From positions 1 to 10,819 of the forward strand of contig CALAJG010000195.1 of NCBI GenBank assembly GCA_937923375.1: a stretch of DNA of 10,819 nucleotides, in the 5' to 3' direction. The stretch comes from an uncultured Leucothrix sp. (GTDB lineage Bacteria > Pseudomonadota > Gammaproteobacteria > Thiotrichales > Thiotrichaceae). Under the pieces are notes generated by a model. It searched no databases. It saw nothing but the letters and a program-made list of their open reading frames with translations, and had not been told where the DNA came from. This document shows, in pieces, positions 1-8,600 of the stretch; within the stretch, counting starts at the first letter, position 1; the number at the start of each line of letters is the position of its first letter. Position numbers and translations under genes: made by a program.

Positions 1-2
1 AT

Positions 3-263
3 GTACCGCTACCGGTACAGAAGACCGTCAGCGTTGAGGTAAAGGAAGACTTCTTTGTCACAAACAGCACTGAAGTACAGGCACGTAACCTGTCAGTGCT
101 GGATCAGATCGCCGATAGTATCAAGCAGCACGGTAGTGGACATATCAAGATCTTGTCTACCGACAGTACCGGAATTGCTAAGCTTCGAGCCAACCTGATA
201 AGAAGAGCGCTACACGGCAAACTGGGTAATCTAATGGGGCACGTCAAAGTCGAGCACTATTAA
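3..263 (+). CDS. C-terminal fragment of an OmpA-like domain protein (5' end outside window)
   Basis: Reading frame 3 is open from the window edge to a TAA at 261-263, giving 86 residues; the gene begins upstream of the window. Over its last 84 residues the product matches the C-terminus of the giant minus-strand protein at about 70% identity (59 matches by hand alignment, one single-residue gap). Both show an OmpA C-terminal pattern: an FF-x-x-NS-x-EV strand, NLSVLDQIADS helix, GSGHIKIL strand and KLRAN helix. The OmpA fold normally binds peptidoglycan in the periplasm through an Asp in the 'TD-x-x-G' loop and an Arg in the 'LSxxRA' helix. Both can be seen here (D54, codon 162-164, in STDSTG; Arg in KLRAN). 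The segment between them is about eight residues shorter than in typical OmpA proteins. The missing part may be a DUF11-repeat protein like its paralogue, but this is inference. Coding is well supported by the protein-level match; the name of the whole gene is not. Confidence 0.82.
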   Translation, partial: VPLPVQKTVSVEVKEDFFVTNSTEVQARNLSVLDQIADSIKQHGSGHIKILSTDSTGIAKLRANLIRRALHGKLGNLMGHVKVEHY

Positions 264-310
264 GCCACTCAGGAAATGTTGACAGCATGTGGACAGGGAC
301 GTCCGTCAGC

Positions 311-365
311 GTGCTGATTAATAAAATTAAAACCAGTCTTAACTCACATATTATGGAATCAGCAT
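311..365. repeat. Imperfect inverted repeat in the convergent intergenic gap
   Basis: GTGCTGATT at 311-319 can pair with AATCAGCAT at 357-365 (nine pairs including one G-T wobble) around a 37-base AT-rich loop. It lies in the 133-base gap between the 3' ends of the plus-strand fragment and the minus-strand ATPase, where a transcription stop would be expected. Neither strand has a clear T-run after the stem, so it is not a convincing intrinsic terminator. No gene was seen in this gap. Confidence 0.25.
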
Positions 366-396
366 CGTATAGTAAGGACGTTGCTGAACGTAAAAC

Positions 397-1623
397 TCAC
401 AAAAAAACAGCCGGTAACTGATAAATTTTAGGGCTCAATTTATAAACCTCGTCCCCATTATTGACCACCAGCCCATAAGCACAGTTATGTTCCTCAATAA
501 AAGCTTCCAACGCTTTCAATTGGCGTTTAGCCGTAACAGAACCCGCCTTAATCTCAATAGGAATCAGACCGTTTTCCGTCTCTAAAATTAGGTCAACTTC
601 AGCCTGATTTTGCGTGCGGTAATAATAATAATCAAGGCGCTCTAGCTGGTTAGTAAATTGCCGAATGAGTTGTTCAGCAACAAAGGTTTCCCAAATTTTG
701 CCAAACTGCGGATGCGATTTCATATCATTCTCGTCCTGAATTCGCAGCATGTAGTTAATCAGCCCTGTATCTCGCAAATGACCTTTTGGAGTTTTAACGA
801 TGCGTTTATTCACGTTTTTTTGCCAAGATGGGATGCGTCGCCACAAAAAGGTACCTTCTACAATCTCAAGGTAGTTCTTTATAGTCGTTTGTGAAACATC
901 CAATGAACGGGCAAATGCCGAGGCATTAATGATATCGCCACTTGAAAATGCCAACATCTGAATAAATCGCTTGTATGCATCAATATTTAACTGTGGAAAC
1001 AAGACTCGGATGTCACGCTCGATATACGTTTTCAGGTAGCTTTCCATCCACAAACGATAGAAGCGCCTATCATCTTTTTTCAAAACCGGCTCGGGATAAC
1101 CGCCATAAAGGCACAATGATAATAACTGTTGTTTATCGAAACGGGCAGGTAACTCCAGCAATCGTTCTGGTTTGATCAAAGCTTCCAATAATTCCCCAGA
1201 CGCTGGCGTTCCGTAAATCTCGTGCCAGTCAAATGGATCAAGCTCAACGATCGCAATGCGTCCTGCAAGCGTTTCACTTATGTTTTTTAATAACTCAGGT
1301 GAGCTTGAACCGCTTAGGAGAAACTGACCAGGTTGGTTACGGTTTTGGTCAATGGCTACCCGCAGGGCACGAAACAGCGCGGGGGATAGTTGAGCTTCAT
1401 CAAACACAATAGGGCGATTAGTTTCTTGTAGCAACAGCGCAGGATCATCATTAATGCGTTGATAATCGCTGTCACGTTCAAGGTCAAAGAAAGTGGCGTT
1501 CGGGAGTATTTGTTGTGTCAGTGTTGACTTGCCAACTTGTCTTGCACCAAGAATGACTACCGCTGGAAAATGCTGTAACAAGAACTCAACAGATGATTTG
1601 AGCGAACGCTTTTGATAAGACAT
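397..1623 (-). CDS. AAA+ ATPase of the DUF4143 family with PD-(D/E)XK-like C-terminal domain
   Basis: A complete 408-residue protein, the usual size for this family. The N-terminal AAA_14 domain has a Walker A motif GARQVGKST (residues 26-34), Walker B IVFDEAQ (72-78), a sensor-1-type strand FLLSGSSS (101-108) and the family motif ETLAGRI (117-123). GGYPEP (174-179) and YIERDIR (200-206) follow. A winged-helix-like segment (about 234-252) leads into the DUF4143 signature, with KTPKGHLRDTGL at 277-288. The C-terminus resembles a restriction-endonuclease fold: E312 in WETF, AEVD with D344, and E357-I-K359. The family is known as cytoplasmic ATP-binding proteins of largely unknown role, common in variable gene content. 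It is on the same strand as the barrel gene but lies beyond that gene's terminator and has its own candidate promoter. No good Shine-Dalgarno precedes the ATG, but the N-terminus (M-x-x-x-KRSL) fits the family. Family assignment is firm; biological role is unknown. Confidence 0.93.
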   Translation of the reverse strand: MSYQKRSLKSSVEFLLQHFPAVVILGARQVGKSTLTQQILPNATFFDLERDSDYQRINDDPALLLQETNRPIVFDEAQLSPALFRALRVAIDQNRNQPGQFLLSGSSSPELLKNISETLAGRIAIVELDPFDWHEIYGTPASGELLEALIKPERLLELPARFDKQQLLSLCLYGGYPEPVLKKDDRRFYRLWMESYLKTYIERDIRVLFPQLNIDAYKRFIQMLAFSSGDIINASAFARSLDVSQTTIKNYLEIVEGTFLWRRIPSWQKNVNKRIVKTPKGHLRDTGLINYMLRIQDENDMKSHPQFGKIWETFVAEQLIRQFTNQLERLDYYYYRTQNQAEVDLILETENGLIPIEIKAGSVTAKRQLKALEAFIEEHNCAYGLVVNNGDEVYKLSPKIYQLPAVFL

Positions 1624-1654
1624 ATTGGAAGTTGGAGTTTGAAATTACTTGGTA

Positions 1655-1683
1655 ATTTTAGTTGATTGGCTGATTTTTTGCAA
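1655..1683 (-). promoter_or_regulatory. Candidate sigma-70 promoter of the DUF4143 ATPase
   Basis: On the minus strand, TTGCAA (1678-1683, four of six matches to TTGACA) is followed after exactly 17 bases by TAAAAT (1655-1660, five of six matches to TATAAT). Transcription would begin near 1648, giving a leader of about 25 bases before the ATG at 1623. It sits just downstream of the barrel gene's terminator, which fits independent transcription of the ATPase. Pattern match only. Confidence 0.45.
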
Positions 1684-1693
1684 AGTAAAACCA

Positions 1694-1720
1694 AAAGAAG
1701 CCCGCGATGCGGGCTTCTTT
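1694..1720 (-). terminator. Rho-independent terminator after the barrel gene
   Basis: A perfect 12-bp stem, AAAGAAGCCCGC (1694-1705) with GCGGGCTTCTTT (1709-1720), closes a 3-base loop. The GC-rich stem top and A/T-rich base make it nearly symmetric, so on the minus strand it ends in TTCTTT followed by TGGTTTTA. It lies 34 bases after the barrel stop codon and upstream of the ATPase promoter, separating the two transcripts. Confidence 0.85.
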
Positions 1721-1754
1721 ATCGATGAATCAGATCAATTCAACAGAGGCAGTC

Positions 1755-4700
1755 TTAAAACTTACCCACCAAATTGAAGAACCAACCTTCAGCATCGCCA
1801 TTCAAATCACTTAAGTCATCATTAAATGAGGTAAAGTTATAGCCAATGCCGATCTTCATTTTTTTACCAATATGACGATCGATTGAGATCATCGCGCCGT
1901 GCTGAGTATCTTGTGAGGCATCTGAGTTCATCCAGTGATAGCCTACCATTGCGTCCCAATTATGATTCATATGGTAGGTGGCTCTAACAGATGCTAGCGA
2001 TGCATCATTTTCAGTCCACGTGCCACTATCTCTGTCGGTGCGAATTTCACTTTGCTTATTTGCAAGTTTACCACCGGCCTGCCATCTCTGATTAACCTGA
2101 TAGGTTCCTTCAACCACCGCTGTTAATGATTTTTCATCTACATCTGAGCTTTGCGAAGTAGGTTGCAAGTCATACAGATAATTCAAACGTCCCAATACAT
2201 TAAGACGATCGTGATTAATCGGGCGGAATGCAAAACCAACACCTGCTTCGGTAAATGTAGCATCTTTGGTATCTGTCTCTTTATCAATAGTTACTGAGTG
2301 GTTTAACTTGCCTTGAACCCGGAAGGAAGGGTTAACGCGATAGTTAATATTGTTAGTAGTTACCCATTGCTCGGTATTTTCAGCTCCAGTACCTGAAGTG
2401 TTTTTATCCAGGCGATATTCGAGACGCGAGCTGCCTTTACTTTTGCCTTTCTTAAATGCCAAGCCGACGGTGACGGCATCACGGTCAATCGTCTCACCCG
2501 AGTCTTTATCAAAGCGAGCGGTTTGTAAGGAGCTGGTCAGGGTCACGTCTTTATTGTAGTTATAATCCACGCCAAAGGTATGACCAAGACCAGACTCATC
2601 TGACTCGTGAGTGAACTGGTGTTCGTTAAAAACTTTCAGGCGGTTACTGACGCTTTTACGTTGTCCTACGGTTAGGACATTGCGTTTATCGAACGTGGTA
2701 TCTGTCGAGTGGGTGTAATTAGTATAAAAAGTGTGACTATCATTTAGTTTATAGTCTACACCTGCTGTTGCAGCATCACCACGGTCGCCACTGCTGAGCT
2801 CTGCATTAACGCCCAGTCGGTCAGTCAGCTTGGCCTTAGTACCGATTGTAACCAGATCATTAGACTCATAAGCGCCACTTTTACGTAGAGTATGCTGACC
2901 AATCGCATACACACTAGACTGATCACTAACGTTAAACCCAACTTTAATCGCTGCTAACGTTCCTTCACTGTCGACAGTGCTAACACCGCTAGTTTCATCT
3001 TTTTCCTGTACTTGTTTAACTTCAGCGCCGACGGTTAGTCTTCTACCAATCTTTAAATCACCCTGAAGACTTGCAGTCGTTGTCTTACTGGTGTTTTTCT
3101 TGTCTTGATGCGTTACTTTTGTGGAGAGCTTTAAACGGTCATTTGTTTCTATGCTAGCCTCTAGTCCCATATTTATGGTGGCTATCATTTCTTCGATACG
3201 TGAGCTGGAAAACCCTGCTTCGCGGTTTTTATACCACGCTGCGACCGCACCTTTTTTATTGCTGAAGTCTTCCAGATCGACACGACCTTCGACACTGTAA
3301 GCAGCGCCTTTTTTATCGGTAGATGCGTCTGATGAGATCAAGTTATCATAGCTTAAACCACCATCTAGTGATTTGAAGCTGCCAGCCGTTTGTAGTGACT
3401 GGGTTTCAGCATACTCACCGACTAGGTAGGTGCCGTTGGATTTTTTAAGCGTGACGTCGATGCCTTTCAAATCGTAGTCATCATCATTGCGATTCTCATG
3501 CGCAAAGCTACCGCCAATGGCTACATGATTACCCAGCCAGACTTTACCACGTGCACCATAGCTGGCTTTGTCAGTATCAAACTCATCCGGAACATATTCA
3601 TAGTCTACCTTCAGGTAAACTTTATTATTGCCCAGTGGGTCATCTTTGATTAATGATGGATTAGCCTGTTCTGCGATTTGCAGCAGCGGGCGATTGAGGA
3701 TAATTCGACCCTGAAAATCATCAATTTGGTAATCGCGACCTTCTTCCATCGCAACGGTTTCCAAGGCACGGCCAGTAATACTGTCACGTACTTCAACCCA
3801 GATCTTTTCTGAGCCAATCACGATGTCAGGATCTTTTAGGTAGTAAAGGCTACCACCAGTACCCAAAAACTCCACGTGTCTTGAGGCACTCTGCGCTTCG
3901 GAGGCAAATAGCTTCAGATCTGTCCTTGGGTCTCCAGACTTGGTTACTCTTGTGCTTTTGCGGTGGTACTTCGCACCGTACAGGCTTCGGTTGAATGAAC
4001 TTAATTCAGTGCCTGTCATATCGGTGTTAAAGTTACCCCAGATACCGCGAGACTTGTCCCAATCGACGCGGACATACATCTTACCCTGGCTGTTAGTGTC
4101 ATCGACGATAGTTGAGTCATCCCCATAAACAGGGTAATACTGGTCAGGATCTAAGCGGCTGAAGACACTTTGTGGGTCTTTTTTATGGATATCATCAAAC
4201 AGCTCTTTAATGTCATTGGTGCCAGTGTCCATTTGTGCGGTGATTAAGTAGCGACCTCTGATTTTACCTTTTAGATAAAACGCGAGGCGTCCGTCAACAA
4301 AGATGTCACCATCAAGGTACTTGTCGCCGTCACTCAGTGTTTCTAAGTTAGCGGAAACGTTACCTTGTCCCACAGTAAGGTCGGCAAGGCCAACCATAAA
4401 CATATAGCGTCCATTGACATCTGCTGTGAGCATTTTGTTGTAGCTGGTTTTATCAGCGTCAGTGATTTTTACCTCAAAGGAATGTTTTCCCTGAGGCAGT
4501 AAGCGTTCCACAACAAAACGCTGGTCGTTGACAGAAACGTCTTCTCCATCTACCGCGATGGTGTTTCCATCAATGATGTCATTGCCATAAATACGAACTC
4601 GTGAGCCATGTAGAGGAATGGTTTGCTGTCGTAGATTGCTTTGAGGGCTCTGTCCGACATTTTTCTCAACATCAACAGTACCACGTGGTCCTATTAACGT

Positions 4701-5411
4701 TAACTGACGAGGTCGGGTTATATCTGAGTGACCGGCTTTGCTTTTGACGGTTAACGTATATTTCAACTTATCGCCTGGCAGTAATTTCTGGTTAGATGAG
4801 TTATCGCCAAACCACTCAACTTTTTGCCCATTGGTGAGCTTTGAACCTTTGAAACTCTTTAGAGGCCTGCGTTCATCTTCATCAGAGTCTCTGTAAACGT
4901 TGAGTTCCCATGAATGTATGAATGCTGCGTAATTAGTATTGAGCGTAAACGAAAGCGGTGAGTCGAATTTATGCTCTTCTGATAGTTTTATCTTTTTATT
5001 GCTGGTCACATCAAGCAGGGGTGTCAACTTAACAGGGTCTGTAGTGACCCATATAACGCCACCTTGCTCCAGACGGATTCTTCGGTTATCGCCATGCGAT
5101 ACCTGTGTTTGAGGTTTTACAGAAGCAGAAGCTGTAGAACCAACTGTTGATGCTGTCCCAGCCGCTGTATTAGTCGCTTTATTGATGGCTTTAGGTAGTT
5201 CTGAATGTGTTTTGGGAGCGACAGAAGCCTGGCTGACGGGCATTTCTTTATCCACGATCTTTATGGTAAAAGAATTGCTATCAGCAGCATTTGCTACGAC
5301 GGCAGCACTACACATTACAAGACCTAACAAGGCTTGATTTAGAAAAGGCGTTTTATTAATAGTCGTTTTAGACTGTGTTGGTGGGTTGCCAACTGTGATA
5401 ATTGTTTTCAT
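1755..5411 (-). CDS. Large outer-membrane beta-barrel protein with periplasmic Ig-like domains (DUF11-system partner)
   Basis: A complete 1218-residue exported protein. Residues 1-42 form a signal peptide with a long n-region, a hydrophobic core FLNQALLGLVMCSAAVV and a probable ANA|AD cleavage site. An Ala/Ser/Thr-rich linker follows (about 58-105). Residues 115-240 look like an Ig-like domain (NTNYAAFIHSWELNVYRD, then LLPGDKLKYTLTV). Residues 265-335 form a second small beta domain (GSRVRIYGNDIIDG, LLPQGKHSFEVKITD). A highly characteristic module spans about 336-610: VGLADLTVGQGN, DGRLAFYLKGKIRGRYLITA, DPDQYYPVYGDDS, SQGKMYVRVDWD, WGNFNTDMTGTELSSFNRSLYGA. From about 615 to the end, alternating amphipathic strands separated by acidic turns form a long barrel ending in FFNLVGKF, a typical BAM recognition end with terminal Phe. 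I recognise the module from memory as one that accompanies DUF11/CnaB domains in giant proteobacterial proteins, sometimes in the same chain. The giant stalk gene lies directly upstream. A role in displaying, anchoring or exporting the stalk protein is inference; it could also be a channel of unknown substrate. No strong Shine-Dalgarno is seen, but later starts would lose the signal peptide. Confidence 0.88.
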   Translation of the reverse strand: MKTIITVGNPPTQSKTTINKTPFLNQALLGLVMCSAAVVANAADSNSFTIKIVDKEMPVSQASVAPKTHSELPKAINKATNTAAGTASTVGSTASASVKPQTQVSHGDNRRIRLEQGGVIWVTTDPVKLTPLLDVTSNKKIKLSEEHKFDSPLSFTLNTNYAAFIHSWELNVYRDSDEDERRPLKSFKGSKLTNGQKVEWFGDNSSNQKLLPGDKLKYTLTVKSKAGHSDITRPRQLTLIGPRGTVDVEKNVGQSPQSNLRQQTIPLHGSRVRIYGNDIIDGNTIAVDGEDVSVNDQRFVVERLLPQGKHSFEVKITDADKTSYNKMLTADVNGRYMFMVGLADLTVGQGNVSANLETLSDGDKYLDGDIFVDGRLAFYLKGKIRGRYLITAQMDTGTNDIKELFDDIHKKDPQSVFSRLDPDQYYPVYGDDSTIVDDTNSQGKMYVRVDWDKSRGIWGNFNTDMTGTELSSFNRSLYGAKYHRKSTRVTKSGDPRTDLKLFASEAQSASRHVEFLGTGGSLYYLKDPDIVIGSEKIWVEVRDSITGRALETVAMEEGRDYQIDDFQGRIILNRPLLQIAEQANPSLIKDDPLGNNKVYLKVDYEYVPDEFDTDKASYGARGKVWLGNHVAIGGSFAHENRNDDDYDLKGIDVTLKKSNGTYLVGEYAETQSLQTAGSFKSLDGGLSYDNLISSDASTDKKGAAYSVEGRVDLEDFSNKKGAVAAWYKNREAGFSSSRIEEMIATINMGLEASIETNDRLKLSTKVTHQDKKNTSKTTTASLQGDLKIGRRLTVGAEVKQVQEKDETSGVSTVDSEGTLAAIKVGFNVSDQSSVYAIGQHTLRKSGAYESNDLVTIGTKAKLTDRLGVNAELSSGDRGDAATAGVDYKLNDSHTFYTNYTHSTDTTFDKRNVLTVGQRKSVSNRLKVFNEHQFTHESDESGLGHTFGVDYNYNKDVTLTSSLQTARFDKDSGETIDRDAVTVGLAFKKGKSKGSSRLEYRLDKNTSGTGAENTEQWVTTNNINYRVNPSFRVQGKLNHSVTIDKETDTKDATFTEAGVGFAFRPINHDRLNVLGRLNYLYDLQPTSQSSDVDEKSLTAVVEGTYQVNQRWQAGGKLANKQSEIRTDRDSGTWTENDASLASVRATYHMNHNWDAMVGYHWMNSDASQDTQHGAMISIDRHIGKKMKIGIGYNFTSFNDDLSDLNGDAEGWFFNLVGKF

Positions 5412-5487
5412 TGGGGGCCAACTTGTAGGGTTTATTATTATTATTTTTTCCCAAGCGGGGGGTGCTTGTTTTTATATTTATAATCCT

Positions 5488-5517
5488 ATAGTAGTCGGCG
5501 CGAGGCTGTGCTGTAAA
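5488..5517 (-). promoter_or_regulatory. Candidate promoter of the barrel gene
   Basis: On the minus strand, TTTACA (5512-5517, five of six matches to TTGACA) precedes TACTAT (5488-5493, four of six) with an 18-base spacer. A palindrome AATGATCATT (5516-5525) overlaps the upstream edge of the -35 and could be an operator. The resulting leader of about 70 bases is AT-rich, with an (ATA)n run at about 5431-5446, and contains a small CAAGC/GCTTG stem around a C-run. Weak -10; tentative. Confidence 0.33.
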
Positions 5518-5573
5518 TGATCATTAGATAAATGGATATACCGTTGCGCGAGTGGTAATTAATTGTTGATTTG

Positions 5574-5601
5574 AAATACCAGACCTCCTTGTCTGGTATT
5601 T
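5574..5601 (-). terminator. Hairpin terminator after the giant DUF11 gene
   Basis: A perfect 11-bp stem, AAATACCAGAC (5574-5584) with GTCTGGTATTT (5591-5601), encloses a 6-base loop. It starts 22 bases after the TAG of the giant gene. Read on the minus strand the stem ends in TATTT and then CAAATC, so the U-tract is short. The plus-strand reading has a better T-run but no gene to end. Probable terminator or attenuator between the stalk and barrel genes, so the barrel gene may be partly or wholly transcribed from its own promoter. Confidence 0.65.
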
Positions 5602-5623
5602 TTGAGTTGGTCGAAGTGCCTAA

Positions 5624-8600
5624 CTAATGGCTTTCAACGACGACGTGACCCATCAAATTTCCGAGTTTTCCGTGCAGCGCTTTTCTGACACTATTGGCAC
5701 GTAACTTGGCGAGGCCAGGATTATTATTAGCAGATAAGATCTTTATGTGACCACTTCCATACTGCTTAACGCTATCGGCGATCTGATCAAGCACGCTCAA
5801 GTTATCTGGCCTCACCTCTACGCTGTTGGCTTCAAAGAAATTATCCTTTAATTCAACATCGACCGCTTTTTTTACAGGCAACTTCCTTTCAGATTTTATC
5901 TTATTCAATGCTCGTTTAACTGTCGCGGCCTCTATGGCCTGCGGTGACGCTTGTGCAGGACTGATACCATGGTTATGACTAGACTGCTGCGTCGTCTGAG
6001 CAGGGCTTATACCATGATCATGGCTATTCGGTGTAGCTTGAAGTACTTGCTGTTGTTGAACCGGTAGCTTTACACCGAAGTTGATTTTATTCAATGCGTC
6101 GCCTGCTAAACGAAGTACTCGCGGATTCTCAGTCGTAAATCGTGACGTTTTGGGCAGGGTAGAAGTATCCACCTCAAGTATCACATTCTTACCCGCCGAT
6201 CGACGTCCACCATCGACATTCGGTAAGTGATAACGCCCATAACCATCAGTCTCTATCAGCAGACCGTCGACACTAGCTAAGCGTACCCCTGGGATGCCTT
6301 CTTCGACAATGCCATGATTAGTAAGCGTGATCTCAAGTACATCAGTTTCAGCTGCTGGCACTTGCATTGCTCCGACAGACGTTTGTGTTGGAATGCCACG
6401 AATACGTCGCGTCGTGACGCTGATATCCTGCCCCGTCAACCCTTGCTGTTTCATGCCGACGTGCGCCGTAGTCATTAGGCCCTGATGGTCAATTTTAATC
6501 ACCGTTCCTTGGTTTGTGGTGACTTCAAAGTCATTCTTGCTGGAGTAGGGCATGCGCACAATTTTTCGATACCTGCTAGGGTTATCGAACTCGCTGACAC
6601 GGCCATCAAGATTGCCTAAATGCAGCCCGTTCCAACCGAAGTAATCACTTTTAATGGTGATGCCCGTAATGCTTGCAGAGTCCTGGAACCCATCACAGTC
6701 ACGGTCGTGGAATACCTTGCCGATAACCGTCGATTGATCCAATACTGTGTTTTGTTTGATGTTGATACAAGCGGTCGCGATATTCCCCGTCGCATTGTTT
6801 CCAGCGCTAACAGTGTTACATTGCTTGCCAGCCTGAGCCGAAGTACCAATCTTAACAATGTAAGTTATCTTGATATAACCCGCTTTCTCAACAGGAATCG
6901 ATAGGCCAGTGAAATGAACCGGATCATTGCCTGAGGTGGTCGCATCTGTAGTAGTTAATAACTTATGATTCGCATCATAGGTGTTAACTTTGACAGAGTC
7001 TCTACTGATCCTGAATCCATTCGGCAGGTCATCGGTCAAGGTTACGCCTTGAGCGAGGAAGCTGCTCATATTTTTCACCAATATGGTGTAAGGAACAAGG
7101 TCACCCGCTGCTGCCTGTTTCTTGCTAGCGGCTTTACTAATCAGTAATTCGGCAGCCGGTATTTCCAGAGCGGATGCCGAAATGACCGTTGGTAGATCGG
7201 TATCTGACGAGCCATCAGGCGATGCGTTCGGATTACCTCTGCTTCCATCATCTGACAAATCAGTCGCGCGGGCGCTACTTGGAGACACCGCTTCAGTGGT
7301 TGATTGATTTTGCAGTACTGCGGGTGCCCCTGCAGCATTTGGATCGATTCTCACCACAAAACTGACGGTGTAATCATCATCAAGTCCAAGGAAGCCATCG
7401 TTACCCATTATCAATTTAGGGTTAGCGCTGGTTCCATCAAAATTAGCATTGGCTGTCGGTGCGACGGCATTACCACTGGTATTGTTACCAATCACCACGG
7501 TTGGCGCTGTCACCACATTCATGAAGGTGCTACCCAACTGATTGCTTGATGCCATGTTATCTTCAAGACTAAGCATGCTCAGATTAACGTCACCTGTGTT
7601 CTTGACGGTTATCGTGAAGGGCACGTTGAAGGTAAGGTCAGGATTCAGCACCGGCGTTCCTGCAAATTTAGTTGACTGAACTTCTGGCCGCGGTTGCGGT
7701 GGTGTAATCAGCGTTGGTGCATCAGAGTTTTCTGCATCCGGGTCACTGCCACTATCAGTCAGGTCACTCAGTACTAAGCTACCTGATGAGCCACTGACGG
7801 AGGCCTGGTTGTTATACACAGCTGGGGCATTTTCAGCATTTGGATTAAGGCGTGCTGTGAAACGCATCTGATAGCTATCACCTGCGAATAACTGACCATC
7901 CGTACCGCTAGTAAGGCCGATCTGAGGCGAGACACCCGTAAAGTCTGCGTTAGCCGTTGGTAACTGCGAATTACCTGACGCATTGCTAACAAAGCTAGCT
8001 GTCGGGGTGGACATCACAGAAACAAACGCCGTACCAAATTGCGTTGCAAGATCATCTGCGATGGCCAAGGCATTGAGTGTGACTGTCCCGGTATTTTTAA
8101 CAATGATGGTGTAATCAATATCAAAGCTGCCATCCGCATTGAGTCTGGGCTGGCCAGCTGATTTTGTTGACCTGATTTCAGGATTCGCTGTGTTAGTGGT
8201 TACGCTATCGGCAAGGGGTTCCAGCTGTGAGGCTTCACCCCTAGCGGTATTAACGATTTCACCAGCGTTAACATCATCATCGGTCACCACTTTGGTGCCG
8301 ATCAGTGTGCAGTTTGCGTTGGGAGCCACTGTGGCACAGGTTTTTGAGTTGGGCGTTATCAAAGGATCGCTAACCACTACGTTACTTAGTGTCGCTGTTC
8401 CGGTATTGGTCATGGTCACGGTATACGTTAACGTATCTCCTTGACTGACCACACCACTGCTATCTTCATCTGTATTAACAGGTTGAGATTTACTAATCGA
8501 AGCCGATGGCTTCAGCACCTGCAGCGTATTATCGGTTGTTGACTCACCGGTCTGATCGCTATTGACGGTCGCAGTGTTGACGATCGAGCCCACAATTACA

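Noticed and set aside
283..316. Hairpin CAGCATG/CGTGCTG as a terminator for the plus-strand fragment
   Set aside because: The stem has a wobble pair and a large loop, and is followed by ATTAATAAAA rather than a T-run.
5300..5320. Possible lipobox (LVMC, residues 31-34) in the barrel protein
   Set aside because: The residue before Cys is Met rather than Gly/Ala/Ser, and a good ANA|AD signal peptidase I site follows. A lipoprotein is unlikely.
6616..7549. Several 60-94 codon frames on both strands within the C-terminal half of the giant gene
   Set aside because: They overlap a well-supported coding frame with recognisable domains, resemble no family, and lack start signals.
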